This document shows, in pieces, positions 35,776 to 48,626 of a DNA stretch of 64,000 bases. The notes beneath the pieces were generated by a model. The model did no database searches and had not been told where the DNA came from. It saw only the letters and a program-made list of their open reading frames with translations. The stretch lies in NCBI GenBank assembly GCA_018894105.1, contig CM032121.1:7916507-7980506 (forward strand). The letters are read 5' to 3'. Origin of the DNA: Jacaranda mimosifolia (taxonomy: Eukaryota; Streptophyta; Magnoliopsida; Lamiales; Bignoniaceae). A program made the position numbers and the translations under genes. Numbering within the stretch: the stretch's first letter is position 1; every line of letters starts with the position of its first letter.

Positions 35776-38105
35776 TTTATTTTCTATAGTTCTAATCACT
35801 TCGTTTTTATTTATTGTTATGTAATACTTTGCATTGCGCCAAGTGTCGATTTGTTTTTGTAAACAAAACAAAACTAAATTTAAACAATTACCCTTTTCAC
35901 ATCAATACCTTAAATATCCTTTCTAGTTTGTTTAACCCTTTTGTTTAACATCTAATTTTGTTTAATATCTTCCATACTTCGTAATAATATATATTTTTAT
36001 ATTATAGTATCCCATCCGATTAATCGATCTCTAAAATTATAGTAATACCAAGAGTTAGATTATATATTACTATGTATTTTCTTCTTTAATTTTCTCACAT
36101 TCCAAATACTTCATATTTTTAAAAAAAAAATATTAATAATAAAATAAAAAATATTTTATTAAATATATATAAGAAAGAATTATTAGAAACTCTTAAATTT
36201 TTTTTTTTTATATCTACCCAATCTATTAAAATATTTTTAAATCTAACATATACATCCCATCAACTTTTTAGGCAAAATTTCATTTTTCAGCCTATAACTT
36301 TGCCTAACTTGTATTTTTGCCATATATCTTCAAAAATTAAATTTTAGTCCTATAAGTAACAAAAAATTGACCGTTTTAGTCCTCCGATGAAAAACCCACC
36401 GAAAAATGCCGACGCGGCTTGCCGGAGTGTGCCAATTTTGAATTTTTGATGTGTTGGCAAAAATCCTGTTTACATGGCTTGATTTGTTGGAAATAAAAAT
36501 ATAAAAAAATGCCAACTAGACATATATTTATATTTATATATATATATATATATTTATTTAAGTATAGACACATATACATATATATATTTATTTATGTAAA
36601 TAGATATTTATATATACATATATACATACATTACCACATATATGTACACATATATTTAATTATTTATGTAAATAGATATTTATACATACATATATACATA
36701 CATTAACCCCCCCCCCCTAGCTCCCCCCTCCTAACCAAATGGAAGCCATGGCCAAAGGCCGCCCGCCAAGATCTAAGTGGGCTAGCCGTAGGCTAGGCGG
36801 CTGCCATGGCCAGCGGTCGGCCAGCCCAGATCTGGGCAAGCTTGCCCTTGGCCATTGCAGCCACATAATAGGCGGGCGGGTGGGTGGGGATTTGGGATTT
36901 AGGTGAGAAGAAGAACTTTATTTTTTTTAGATTTTTTCAGTTTTTACTTTTAATTTGTATATAAAATTAATTAAATTATTTTAACTATGTAAGTTGAAAT
37001 TATATTGTTAATATAGTATATTAATTTTTTATTTTTAATTAGTGAATAATTATAAGTTATAATTATATTTATATAAATATATCAATTTATATATAATATG
37101 TGTATATATACGTGTGTCATATAAATTATATCACATATTTGAAACTTAATTTGTTGAGGGGGGCGTGGGATTAGAAATTTTAATTTATGTTTAAATTTAA
37201 TTAAATTATTTTAAATATGTGAGTTAAAATAATATTGTTAACTTAATGTGGTTATGTTTTTTTGTGTGATTTTATTATGTGTTTATTATCTACTTTGGAA
37301 GAATAAATTATTAGAGAATGTGAAAATTGTGTTAGGGAATGTGATTGATTTTTGATTATGTTTTGGGGAATAGTTAAAAAATTAGTTTTGGAGATTTTTT
37401 TTATGTTTGTTTATATTTTTGGGGAAGACATTTTTAACTGTAGGAATCAGATCAATATTTTTTTGTTGAATTTTTGAAGTGAAAATAAAAGTGAGCGATT
37501 TTTTTATTCTTAGAATAATAATACAATATATATGATGTGTACATATAATATATGTATGTATATATTGAAAAATGGGAAAGTTTTGAGGATAATGAAGGAT
37601 AATAGAGGGTATTTTGAGATTTTTTTTTTGGAGGAAAAATAACGATATGTAATATATAAATATAAATATAAATAGATGTGTACATATAAATTATATCATA
37701 TATTTGAAATTAAAAAGAAAAAAGACAAAAGAAAAGATATGTATGCTACCAACTAAGCAAGAAAAAGACAAAAAAATGCCTATAGGCAGTTCAACATGGC
37801 AAAAACTCCATGCTGCCACACGCCTGGTGAGCCATATCAACTTTTCGATATTAAAATTAATAAGGTTAATTTGGTCATTGAGTATTGCAAAGATGATGAT
37901 TTTTATTTTTATTTTTCATAATTTAATTTTAAAAGAAAATGGTTCCATTGAAGAACCATCGAAGAACCACGGTTCTTTACTTTATAATGTTTCGAAGGTG
38001 AGGATAAAATAAAACTGATATGAACGGTGAAAAATAAGTACGTGATGACAAGTTAAAACCATGGGTACGGGATCCTAAAAAATACGCTCGAAGTTTGAAG
38101 AGCAC
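35776..38105. other. 2.3-kb block upstream of the pseudogene, absent in copy A
   Basis: Copies A and B separate just after tataaatgtatttta and rejoin at ttcaacat...aacttgcaacataattgg. The block contains a possible Mutator-like terminal region (about 36260-36500: aattttagtcctataagtaac, ccgttttagtcctccgatg), a (TA)n stretch with a 74-bp tandem repeat (36589-36706), and a poly-C run. A GC-rich inverted-repeat-like patch (about 36735-36885) and plain AT-rich sequence complete it. No gene is recognised. It may be ancestral promoter sequence lost from copy A, or an insertion in copy B. Confidence 0.5.
36589..36706. repeat. AT-rich tandem repeat, period about 74 bp
   Basis: Two units sharing tttatgtaaatagatattta and tatacatacatta, in a stretch rich in TA/CATA repeats, directly before a run of nine or more C residues. 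Confidence 0.7.
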
Positions 38106-38150
38106 TAATTTTCAACATAAAAAACTTGCAACATAATTGGTCACACGGAT

Positions 38151-38200
38151 TATATAATGAAAAATCACATTAACTCAAGCTAGCAATCAAAAAATCAACC
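38151..38200 (+). promoter_or_regulatory. Core promoter of the P450 pseudogene
   Basis: TATATAA at 38151-38157 with ATTGG just upstream, as in copy A. The core promoter and the ATG context (aaccATGG) are preserved even though the coding region is broken, so transcripts may still be made. Confidence 0.45.
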
Positions 38201-40414
38201 ATGGAATTGATTAGCTCAGCCATCTGTGGAGCCATTGCCTTCTTTCTTCTTTTCTATTATTACTTGCTTTGGTCACGTCCTGCTAAGCCAAAAACTACTA
38301 TATACAAAGCGCCACCAGAAGCTGGCGGCGCACGGCCATTTACAGGTCATCTCCACCACCTGGGTGTGGTGGCTCCTCAGCCAAACTTCCACACTTCAAT
38401 TTAGGGGCTCTGGAGGATAACTATGGCCCTATTTTCACCATCCAGGTCGGCAAACGCCGAGCCGTCGTGGTGGGCAGCTCGGAATTGTTCACCACCTGCG
38501 ACGTGGCTATTTCATCCCGACCAAGGTTGAGGGCAGCCAAACACTTGGGCTGCAATTTTGCCATGTTCGCGTTCTCTCCATACGGCCCATACTGGCGTGA
38601 GCTGCGCAAGCTGGTCTCTGTTCAGCTTCTCTCGAGCCGTAGAGTCGAGCTGCTGAGCCACGTACGTGTCTCAAACTGCGCAGTCTATAAACGAGCTTTA
38701 TAAGCTCTGGGAGGAGAAAAGGGATTAGTCCGGCCGCGTATTGGTGGACCTGAAGAAATGGTTCTCGAACTTGAATTTGAATGGGATCCTTAGGATGGTG
38801 GCCGGAAAGAGATTTTATGGTGATGATTCGGAGGAGACGCGGAGGTGCCGGGAGGTGTTGAGGGATTTCTTCCACTTGGCGGGGATGTTCGTGGCGGCGG
38901 ACGCTTTGCCTTATCTTGGGTGGCTGGATTTAGGGGGATATGAGAAGAGAATGAAGGGAACTGCGAAAGAATCGGACAGAATTGTTGGAGGGTGGTTGGC
39001 GGAGCATCGGGCAAAGGAATATTCCGGCGAGGACGATAAGCCGCAGGATTTCATGGATGTGATGCTCCAAGTTGTACGAGGCGCAGATTTTCAAGGTCAA
39101 TACGATACCGATACCATCATCAAAGCTAAGTGTGAGGTATATACCTATGCTTTCTGCAATTAAATTCTCCAGACAAACAATATAGGGTGTTTGTTTGCAA
39201 CCTAGCTATTATATATATAGTGAGATTATTTTAGAATATTATATATATAAATATTGGACAATTTACATTAATGTCGTTGGTACAACTATTATTGAGATTG
39301 TTTGGATCTTCTCTGTGTGTGTTTTTTTGCTTTTTATAAGAGGATTTTGATTAAATTGTTAGTCTAAAATGTCTTTCCTAAAATTCATTATTACTATAAT
39401 AGCATATAGTAGCATCTCATCTCATATCGCTTAGAATTATTGAATCAATATGTATAAATTAGAATCATTTTGCTCTATAAATTAGCAAAATAATTTTTTC
39501 ATCCTTTGTTCTATGGTACTCATTTAAAGTCTTCTCAATTTCCCGATGCATAAACAAAAATAGAAGTAAGCTCAAGGAAGAAGACAAACAATGAAACTCT
39601 CATCCCGAAGAGTGCGGAGAGTTCATATAACTTATTTTAAAATTCTATTACTTTTAATCATATTAATTATAAAATTATTTTTACAGAGATATATATCTTA
39701 TCAGGTTCATGATTTTACTTTGTTTAAATATTTTGAAAAATTTTATTTAGAAAAAATTCTAACAATAATTTACTTCAATTGACTTGGATAGAATTTAATT
39801 GTCGGTGGAAGCGACACTATTACAGTCACGTTAGTATGGTCCCTTTCCCTCTTACTAAACAATCGCCATGTCCTAAAAATGGCTCAAGAAGAATTAGACA
39901 AGCACATAGGGAAAGAAAGGCGAGTGAATGAATCTGATCTGAGCAACCTAGTCTATCTCCACGCTATTATTGAGGAGACTCTGAGATTATACCCACCAGC
40001 CCCTTTATTAGGGATATGAGAGTTCACTCAAGACACCAGTGTGGGAGGCTACCATATTCCTAAAGGTGCGTGGCTAATAGTCAACTTGTGGAAGTTGCAT
40101 AGAGATCCAAACGTGCGGCTGGATGACGCCTTGGAGTTTAAGCCAGAGAGGTTTCTTAGTACACACAAAAATATAGATGTTGAGGGCAATGATTTTGAGT
40201 TGATCCCATTTGGTGCTGGTCGAAGGATTTGCCCTGGGGCCAATTTAGCATACAGATGGTGCATTTGGTTTTGGCTAACTTGTTGCAGGCTTTTGAAATT
40301 TCGACGGTGTCTGATGAAATGGTTGATATGACTGAAAGTGCTGGATTGACAAATATGAAAGCCACACCACTTGATGTTCTTGTTGCCCCAAGATTATCTC
40401 TTGGTCTTTATTAG
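38201..40414 (+). pseudogene. CYP82-like P450 pseudogene (copy B)
   Basis: The duplicate of the 7903-10137 gene, with the same two-exon plan (38201-39136 and 39792-40414) and intact splice borders. Lesions relative to copy A: a 2-nt insertion near 38365, an in-frame 12-nt deletion near 38475, and a 2-nt deletion near 38675. Also TCG to TAG at 38726-38728, CGG to TGA at 40017-40019, and a 1-nt deletion near 40248 just past the haem loop. The start codon, anchor, EETLR, FKPERF and [10 protein letters not shown] are otherwise legible. Even if transcribed, translation would stop in the N-terminal third. The number of lesions suggests relaxed selection since soon after the duplication. Confidence 0.95.
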
Positions 40415-41156
40415 GTCAAGAACAATTTGATGGCTTGTAATTTTGGTGTTATGATGTCCATATATCAATGCTTTCGAGTATTAATTATGCATTTATTTTT
40501 TTTATTAAGGTTGACCTTTTTTATTGATTAATTAGCGGCCTTCGCACGCGGTCCTTGCGTATATAAGTAATTTTTAAGTGTGATGTATTTTTATTTTAAA
40601 AAAATTTCATTAAGTACAATAAAAAACAACTGATAAAATATATAATAATAATAATAATAATTATTATTATTATTTTTTATCATCATAGTTCAACTAAGAA
40701 ATTATAGAAACAAAATTTGGTGAGAAATGAGTTGTCAATGGAACTAATAATATGCATGAAACTCTCATCCAAGTATGGCCGTCAAACCCACTAATCATTA
40801 AAATTGTAAAAATAGATAATGGCTAATTGTTAAAATAAATATACAGTGAAACAGAAAGAGAAAGAGAGAAAAAAAGAGGACTTAATAAAAAATTGTGTTT
40901 GGTATACTCGTGCTCTTTTCCTCTATTTGTCTTTCAACCTGCTAGTGTATTTTTATCTTTGGTATATTAATCTTCATTTGGTTTCGGTTTCCTTATCTTG
41001 ACTTTTTGCAATATTTACTATTAATATTCTATGGACACACTAATTAGTTTCAAGGTTTCAGAAATAAGAAATCCTATCATGTATTGCAAGTGTGCACCAT
41101 ATATATTCTTTTCTAGACAGCCAGAATGTAGAATTTGAAATGAAAAAGTACCCAAT

Positions 41157-41574
41157 TGTTGATTTTGCCTTGAAATTTGGACTGAATTGATGAGAACCGA
41201 AAGAAAAATGGATCAAAATGGCACATGGGCCCATGGGCTGTTTTGAGTTTTTGGGCCTTGGGCTTCATTTTTCGGGTATATATGTGGCTTTTTCTTCTGG
41301 GAATAAGGGAGACAGACATAACATGAGAATTTCTATACTACTTTTGAATTAGTTTCTCAAGATAGAGTTTAGAACGAGGGTGTTAGGTGTTCCCGTGAGA
41401 TTTGTGGGATTCAAGTTTTTACTTGTTACTTGATTTGAGATCAATAAAGTTCCTTTTCTTTGTTGGGTGGATTAGGCACATTACCGAACCATGTTAAATC
41501 TTGTTGTCATATTTTATCGAATTACTTTACCATTATTTCATAGTTTTAACAATAGATGCTCCTGAATTTCAACA
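41157..41574 (+). repeat. 5' LTR of copia, copy B
   Basis: 418 bp, TGTTGATTTTGCCTTG to GAATTTCAACA. Confidence 0.9.
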
Positions 41575-41601
41575 AATTGGTATCAGAGCAGGTTGGATCA
41601 G

Positions 41602-44600
41602 ATGTTAGGCATGAACTACGAGGTAGATAAATTCGATGGGAAGAACGACTTTGGGCTATGGAAGATGAAGATCTACGCTCTCCTATGTCAACAAAGGTTT
41701 ACAGAGAGCTTTAAAAGGAAGAGATTCCTTGCCGGAAACCCTGACAGATGAGGAAAATGACAAGTTTATGGCGAAGGTTCATAGTACTCTGGTGTTATCC
41801 TTAGCAGATAATGTATTGAGAGAGGTCGCCACGAAAAGTATGACAGGAGGACTATAGTCAAAGTTGGAAAGTCTCTGTATGACGAAGTCCCTGACAAATC
41901 GGCTATATCTGAAACAACGATTATACACGTTGAGGATGAAGGAAGGTATATCTATTACTCAGCATATTGATTTTTTCAATAAGGTGATTCTGGATCTCAC
42001 TAGTATAGATGTTAAAATTGATGATGAAGATCAAACTTTAATTCTCTTGTGTTCTCTGCCAAAATCTTTTGAGCACTTGGTTACTACTTTACTGTATGGG
42101 CGAGATACGATTTTAATGGAGGATGTGACGGCCTTATTGAATTCTAACGAATTGAGAAAATATGTCATAGGTAGCAACAATGGTGAAAGTTGGGAAGGAT
42201 TGGTGGCGAAAGGGAGACCAAGAGAAAGGGGAAGGAGTAGAGGCCGATCGAAGTCCTGAACTAAGCCTGGAAATGCAGACAAGTGTTTTAGGTGCGGTGG
42301 AAATGGGCATTGAAACGAGGAAAGGCGAAGGTTGTAGATGAAACTTCTAATCAGAAATGGGATGATGTCATAGGAGTTGTTGAGGATGAGTCTGATGGTG
42401 GGCTTGTTCTCAATGTTGCCGAAACTTTACTAACCTCTGAATGGATTTTGGATAGTGATTCTTCTTGCCACATGTGCCCACGAGAAGATTAGTTTACCAC
42501 ATACCAAAAATGTGATGGTGGTAAAGTGCTTATGGGAAACGATGCTTCTTGCAGGGTTGTAGGAATTGGCTCATTTTATATCAGAATGCATGATGGCATA
42601 GTAAGGACCTTAACAGATGTGCGTCATGTTCCAAATCTGAAGAAAAATTTGATATCGCTGGGTATTTTGGACAAGAATGGTTGTGAAAACAGAGCTCGAG
42701 ATGGAGTTCTGTGGGTTTCCAAAGGTGCATTACTTATCATGAAGGGAGACAAGCGGAATGACCTTTACATATTGCAGGGAAACACAGTTTCTGGTACTAC
42801 AATGATTTCTTCATCAGTCAATGATACTATGAGACTGTGGCATATGCGGCTTGGGCATATAAGTGAGAAGGGAATGTTAGAACTAAGCAAACGAGGTTTG
42901 CTTTGTGGAGAGAAGATTAGAGAGCTAGATTTCTGCGAGCAATGTATGCAGGGCAAGCAACATAGGGTGAAATTCAGCACTGCAGTTCACAGGACCAGGG
43001 GAACCTTGGATTACATTCACTCATATCTTTGGGTGCCTTCTCAAGTTTCTTCAAAGGGAGGAGCTAGGTACATGTTGATATTCATTGATGATTTCTCACG
43101 GAGAGTATATGTGTACATTCTAAAGTATAAGGATGATGTATTTGTCAACTTCAAGCAATAGAAGACCTTAATTGAGCAGCAGACAGTAAAAGGGATTAAA
43201 CGCTTGAGGACTGACAACAGGTTGGAGTTTTGCAACATGAAATTTCCAGAATTATGCGATAAGGAAGAAATTTTGAGGCATCACATAGTTGTACATACAC
43301 CACAATAGAACGAAGTTGCAGAATGGATGAACATGACTATCTTGGAAAGAGCTAGATGCATGCTCTTTAACGTTGGATTGTCCAAGGACTTTTGGGCAGA
43401 AGCGATTAACACTGCGTGATATTTGATGAATAAGTCACCATCAACTGCTTTGGACTGCAAGACACCAATAGAAGTTTGGTCCGGAATTTTTGCTGATTAC
43501 TCAAATATAAGAGTATTTGAGTGTCCAACCTATGCTCATGTTTGGGATGGAAAGCTTGAGCCAAGGGCAAGGAAGTGCATATTTCTAGGCTATGCAGATG
43601 GAGTTAAAGGTTATCGTTTGTGGTGTAACGTTGACAAGGGCTCCAAGATAATTATTAGTAGGGACGTGACATTTGACGAGCCTGCAATGATGAAGAAGGT
43701 GGAGCAGCTCGAAAGCAGTCAACAAGGCGTTAAGGAGAAGGTGGAGCAGCCCGAAAGCAGTCAACAAGGAGTTAAGGAGAAGGTGGAGATTCATATTGAT
43801 CCTCCACAAGTTTCAAAGGGAAAATAGAAGGTGGTAGATGAAGCTGGTGAGATCGCATTACTACCTAATCAATAGTAGGAAAATGAACCACTACAACATT
43901 ATCGCTTGGCTTGTGATAGGGAGAGAAGGCAGATCAAACCACTACTATGGTTTGATTACTCAGATCTGGTAGCTTATGCTTTGAGTTCAGCCGAGGAGTT
44001 TGTAGGAGATGATCCAGTTTCATATGAAGAGGCAATTTCTAGGCCAGATTCTGATAAATGGGTTGCAGCTATGAGTGAAGAGATGGAGTCTCTATACAAA
44101 AGTAGCACATGGGAGCTGGTTGATGTACCCAAAGGGCAGAAGATTGTAGGTTGCAAATGGATCTACAAGAAGAATTGCTAGATACAAGGCAAGATTGGTT
44201 GCTAAGGGTTTTACTCAGAAAGAGGGAGTTGCCTTTCATGAAGTGTTATCCTCAGTTGTAAAATATACTTTCATTAGTATTTTACTTGCCATGGTTGCTC
44301 AGTTTGATATGGAGCTAGAGCAAATGGATGTGAAAACTGTGTTTCTGCATAGTGAGTTAGAGGAACAAATCTACATGAGACAACCAGAGGGATTCGTTAT
44401 TTATAGGAAACAAAATCAAGCATGTCTTTTGAAGAGGTCATTGTATAGCTTGACACAGTCTCCTAGGTAGTGGTATAAAAGGTTTGATACTTTTATTACC
44501 AAGATAGGATATACAATAAGCAAATTTGATTATTATGTATATTATAAAATTTGTAGTGATAGTCTTCTCGTATATTTGCTATTGTATGTTGATGATATGT

Positions 44601-45527
44601 TGATTGCCTTTAGAAACATATCTGAGATCAACCAATTAAAAGCTCAGCCAAGTGAAGAATTTGAGATGAAGGATTTGGGCAGTGCAAAAAAGATACTAGG
44701 CATGGAGATCATCCGGGACAGATACGCAGGAATGTTCTACTTTTCTCAACAACATTACATTGGGAAAGTACTTGAGCGATTTAGGACGGATAAGTCCAAG
44801 CTTGTTAGTACGCCACTTGCAACTCATTTCTGGCTCTCATCAAATCTATCACCAAGTACTGAGGAGGAGATAGAGCACAAGTCTAATGTGCCATATGCTA
44901 GTACAATGGGTAGCTTGATGTACGCCATGGTGTGCACTAGGCCAGACATTTAACATACAGTGAGTGTTCTGAGCAAGTATATGTACAAGTCAGGAAAGAC
45001 TCATTGGCAGACTGTGAAATAGATCATGAGGTATTTGAGAGGCTCTGCAGACAAATGTTTGAGGTATAGTCAATTAAATTCTATTGCTAGAATTATTGGC
45101 TATATGGATGCGGATTATGCAGGAGATTTGGATGACAGAAGGTCCATGACTAGGTATATGTTTTGTGTTTCGAGTTGTACGGTAAGCTAGAAGGCGACTT
45201 TGCAATCATTAGTTGCATTGTCCACAACAGAAGCTGAGTACATGGCTTTAGTTGAAGGCATGGCATTTAGCTAAATGGGCTAATTGAGGATATGGGTATG
45301 GATTTTGAGATTACTTCTATATTTTGTGATAGTTATAATGCCATACACTTGTTAAAGAATCAAACTTTTCATGAGAGAACAAAGCACATTGACATAAGGT
45401 ATCACTTTGTCCGGGATATGGTGTCTCAAGGTGTCATTCAAGTTGACAAGGTTGGGACTAAGGATAATCCGACATACATGTTGACTAAGGCTGTTCTTGG
45501 AATCAAATTCGAGCATTGTTTGGATTA
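41602..45527 (+). pseudogene. Copia GAG-POL, copy B (broken)
   Basis: Remains of a single polyprotein. GAG starts at ATG 41602 and is shifted by an extra A near 41695. The zinc knuckle begins CFRCGGNGH and is then truncated. Protease reads LDSDSSCHMCP, with DSD in place of the catalytic DSG. The integrase keeps the HHCC finger (LWHMRLGHISEKG, FCEQCMQGKQH) and the start of the catalytic core (FIDDFSRRVYVY), with a TAG at 43159. Reverse transcriptase at about 43990-44950 keeps YVDDML. RNase H at 45220-45527 keeps LSTTEAEYMAL, then DNPTYMLTKA with the usual Asp changed to Tyr. Many stops interrupt it; it is not autonomous. Confidence 0.9.
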
Positions 45528-45615
45528 GATTTAAGTTTGCAGCCTTAGATGACAAGCACTTTTGGGGGCAGGGACAAAGAAGAAGGATGGTGAATTTCAA
45601 GTTAAGGTGGAGAAT

Positions 45616-46032
45616 TGTTGATTTTGCCTTGAAATTTGGGTTGAATTGACAAGAACCGAAAGAAAAATGGATCAAAATGGCGCGAGGGACCATGGGCCGT
45701 TTTAAGTTTTCGGGCCTTGGGCTTCATTTTTTAGGTATATATTTGGCATTTTCTTCTGGGACAAAGGGAGACAAACATAACACGAGGGTTTCTATACTAC
45801 TTTTGAGTTAGTTTCTTAAGACGGAGTTAAGAAGGATGGTGTTAAGTGTTCTCCTGAGATTTGTGGGATTTAAGTTTTTACTTGTTACTTGATTTGAGAT
45901 CAATAAAATTCCTTTTCTTTAAAGGTGGATTTGACACATTGCTGAACCACGTTAAATCCTGTTGTCATATTTCATCGAATTATTTTACTGTTATTTCATA
46001 GTTTTAACAATAGATCATCCTGGGTTTCAACA
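45616..46032 (+). repeat. 3' LTR of copia, copy B
   Basis: 417 bp, preceded by AAGGTGGAGAAT and ending GGGTTTCAACA. It keeps the GGCGCGAGGG block lost from the copy-A 3' LTR. Confidence 0.9.
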
Positions 46033-46757
46033 CAAAAAATAAAAAGTATCTAGAATTAATTTACTTCTTTGTCGTTCCTTTTTATTCAAGATGTTAGAAA
46101 ATAAAAATGTATTTGAAAATACTTGAAAATTTTAGTATCTGAAAAAAGTTTGGCTTTCACAATTGCTAACAGTAACAATAAAATATAGAGAAAAAAAATA
46201 TCAAACAGAAAAATTGAATAGAAATTAAAATATGGGGAGAGAGAAAGAACTTGGATTTGAAATCACCAAAAGAGTCCATAAGCATAAATTCCATGATTAT
46301 GTTCCACATATTTCTCTCAATATTTTTCTATTAGAAAAATATAATCGCATAAACAACTTTGACAATAAATAAATCAGTGAAATTAAAACTTAAAAGAGTT
46401 CCAAATATACTAGTAAATCAAAATACTTATAACTTAAAATGAATATTCTTTACAATTGTAATAAAGGATACAAAGCCTTTTTTGATTACTTTACAATTTT
46501 GATTTCTAATAATTGTAATTTCTAATAGAAGGATAGAAGGCAAAAACCCTAGCTATGGTTGATAGCAATTTAAATGGGAGTTAATGGATACTGGAAAGAG
46601 GGAGAAGATGTGGGGAGGGAGTTATAGATAATGGGGGAAGAGTTATGGTTAGTTATATCTAATTAGAGTTGTTTTAGGCAAAATATAATTTGGTGTAGCG
46701 GTGAAAAAACTGCTAGTTTGTAAGTGTAAGCCCCCTTCTCTTTTTATATAGTATAGA

Positions 46758-48626
46758 TTAATTATGTTATTAAAAGATGTCAATAATTAAATTAATTCTA
46801 TATTTAATTATTTGTTAACTGCAATAAGTAATATTAAGATAGTGATGATAATATCGATTGATTACAAATCTATCCAATATTCTAGTCATGCAACATAAAT
46901 TGGATAAAGAAAAAGGTACAAGTACCAACACATATTAGTATATATTGTCTAATTATGTATGATTAACTTCATAAAGGAAAAGTACAAATATTGACACATA
47001 TTAATACCCAGCAATTGGAGAAATATTCAATAGTCTAATCATATAATATAAACTTCCCTGTGTGTATTAATATCGATTGAAATAGACATTCAATATTCTG
47101 CAGGAAAAGCACAAACACCAGTGCACTGCACATATAGTCATGAAATATAGATTTTATTGAGAAAAGTAATGCATAAGTCACTCTATTTTCAATCTGTTCA
47201 ATTTCTATTTTAATTAATGTTTTATTTAAAATTAAATGTGAATAAAATATTTTTTAAATAAATAGAAAAGATAATTTCCAAAGCACTTAGGAATTTAAGT
47301 TTACAAAAGAAATAAAATAAAGGTAATAAATATTTCGTGTTTAATTTTATAACTTACTGAGTGTATTGTCCAATAATCATGATGTGCGTGAGTTGATAAT
47401 GTAATTAACATCAAAATTTTAAACTAATTTTTTCCATAAAAATGTTAAGATATTATTTTAATTAATTTTGTTCAACTTAATTATGTAAGGTTATTGGAGA
47501 AAGTCCAAAATTTATCAAAACAAATTAATTGATAAGTTTTTTTTTTTTATTCTAATTAATTGATAACTTAATTTTGCTAAAAAAGACAACTAGCATTTCC
47601 TATTTAATACATTTTTTATATTTATCATAGTTATATTTTTATTTTTTCATGGTTCCAACTGCTAAAATGATGCAATACTGTTAGCAATTGAGTCTGAGCA
47701 AGAGAGCCAAATTTTTTGTATTTTTTTCGTTTTCATTTTATGTAAATCATGTTGTATTTCTTAATGTTGCTCTTACATAGAAGTTTGCTGTGTCAATTAC
47801 ATCGTTGAATTTTAAAAAAAAATTGAGTTCGAACAAATGTTTGCAATTCCTGTTTAGATAAGCTCCCACTTGAGCTCAACAAATTTGCAAAATTAAACTC
47901 CAACTTGACTCACTAACAAAATATAAATACATTTAATTATTTTTCAATTATTTTAAATAATAATATTATTCTTTAATTCTTTCATTCTCCTTATCATAAT
48001 TAATTTTATATAATTTTAGAATATTTATTTTATTATTTTACTTAATTACTATTAGTACTAAAATATTTTTTTTTTTATGAATTTATTGAACAAACATCTC
48101 TTATTTAATATATATATATATAATATCATCAATATACCTAAACTTATTTTTAATGATAAAAATAATAGCATTATTTTGTCACTATTACTAAATTAAATAT
48201 TAAAAATATAAAAATATAAAATAAAAACTCTTGAGCCAATTTGTAGACTTTTGCCATCTATATTTAAGCTGAGCCCAAAGCAAGTTTTAATCAAATATTA
48301 GAGTCACAATCCGAATTGACTCATCTTACAATTGTAGTTTTAATAAAATTCTCTTATATTTAAATTAATACAGATAAAACATAATAAAATTCTTTATTGT
48401 TCTTGACAATTGCTTGGAACACTAGAATATATATCTTTATCCAATAATAATTAAGGATATTCGTTAATTATGGCGTGTGATTACAACTTACGAGTCCAAT
48501 AAGCAAGATGGACGGCCCAATAGACATACTTTGGTGGGAACAATGTTGAGCTTGTTCGTTTGTAAATTGTCCAAATATTTTTCAACTCTTAAACCACAAA
48601 CAGACAACCCATCATATTTTTCAATT
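46758..48626. other. AT-rich tail of the duplicated unit (copy B)
   Basis: Collinear with 18183-20050 of copy A. I see no gene, RNA gene or clear element boundary. It joins copy C head to tail. Confidence 0.7.

Larger units (their letters stand above)
41157..46032 (+). mobile_element. Ty1/copia LTR retrotransposon (copy B)
   Basis: The same insertion as in copy A, carried along by the duplication. 5' LTR 41157-41574, primer-binding site TGGTATCAGAGCAGG at 41578-41592 (fully canonical here), 3' LTR 45616-46032. It lacks the nested solo LTR and keeps the integrase region deleted in copy A, so it shows the older layout. The flanking duplication has decayed (CCAAT against CAAAA). Confidence 0.95.
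40532..46757 (-). mobile_element. Minus-strand Helitron split by copia (copy B)
   Basis: Duplicate of 10258-18182. The minus-strand 3' end reads TACGCAAGGACCGCGTGCG followed by AAGGCCGCTAA and T. Its GC stem is better preserved than in copy A. The 5' end is TCTATACTATATAAAAAGAG. The copia element at 41157-46032 lies inside. Confidence 0.7.
20051..48626. repeat. Tandem segmental duplication, copy B
   Basis: Second copy of the unit, in the same orientation. It matches copy A from its start to about 20966, is interrupted by a Helitron of about 8.9 kb, and resumes near 29925 at the 'gacattggaatcttgtg' sequence that matches copy A near 797. Without that insertion it is about 19.6 kb, close to copy A. 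It also carries 2.3 kb upstream of its P450 (35776-38105) that copy A replaces with about 45 bp. Confidence 0.9.

Noticed and set aside
36509..36706. Plus-strand frame rich in Ile/Tyr/His
   Set aside because: Translation of a TA/CATA simple repeat.
36720..36890. GC-rich block with repeated gccatggcc and ggctagcc as a CpG island or gene start
   Set aside because: No open frame with family similarity; reads as internal sequence of a repeat or inverted-repeat patch.
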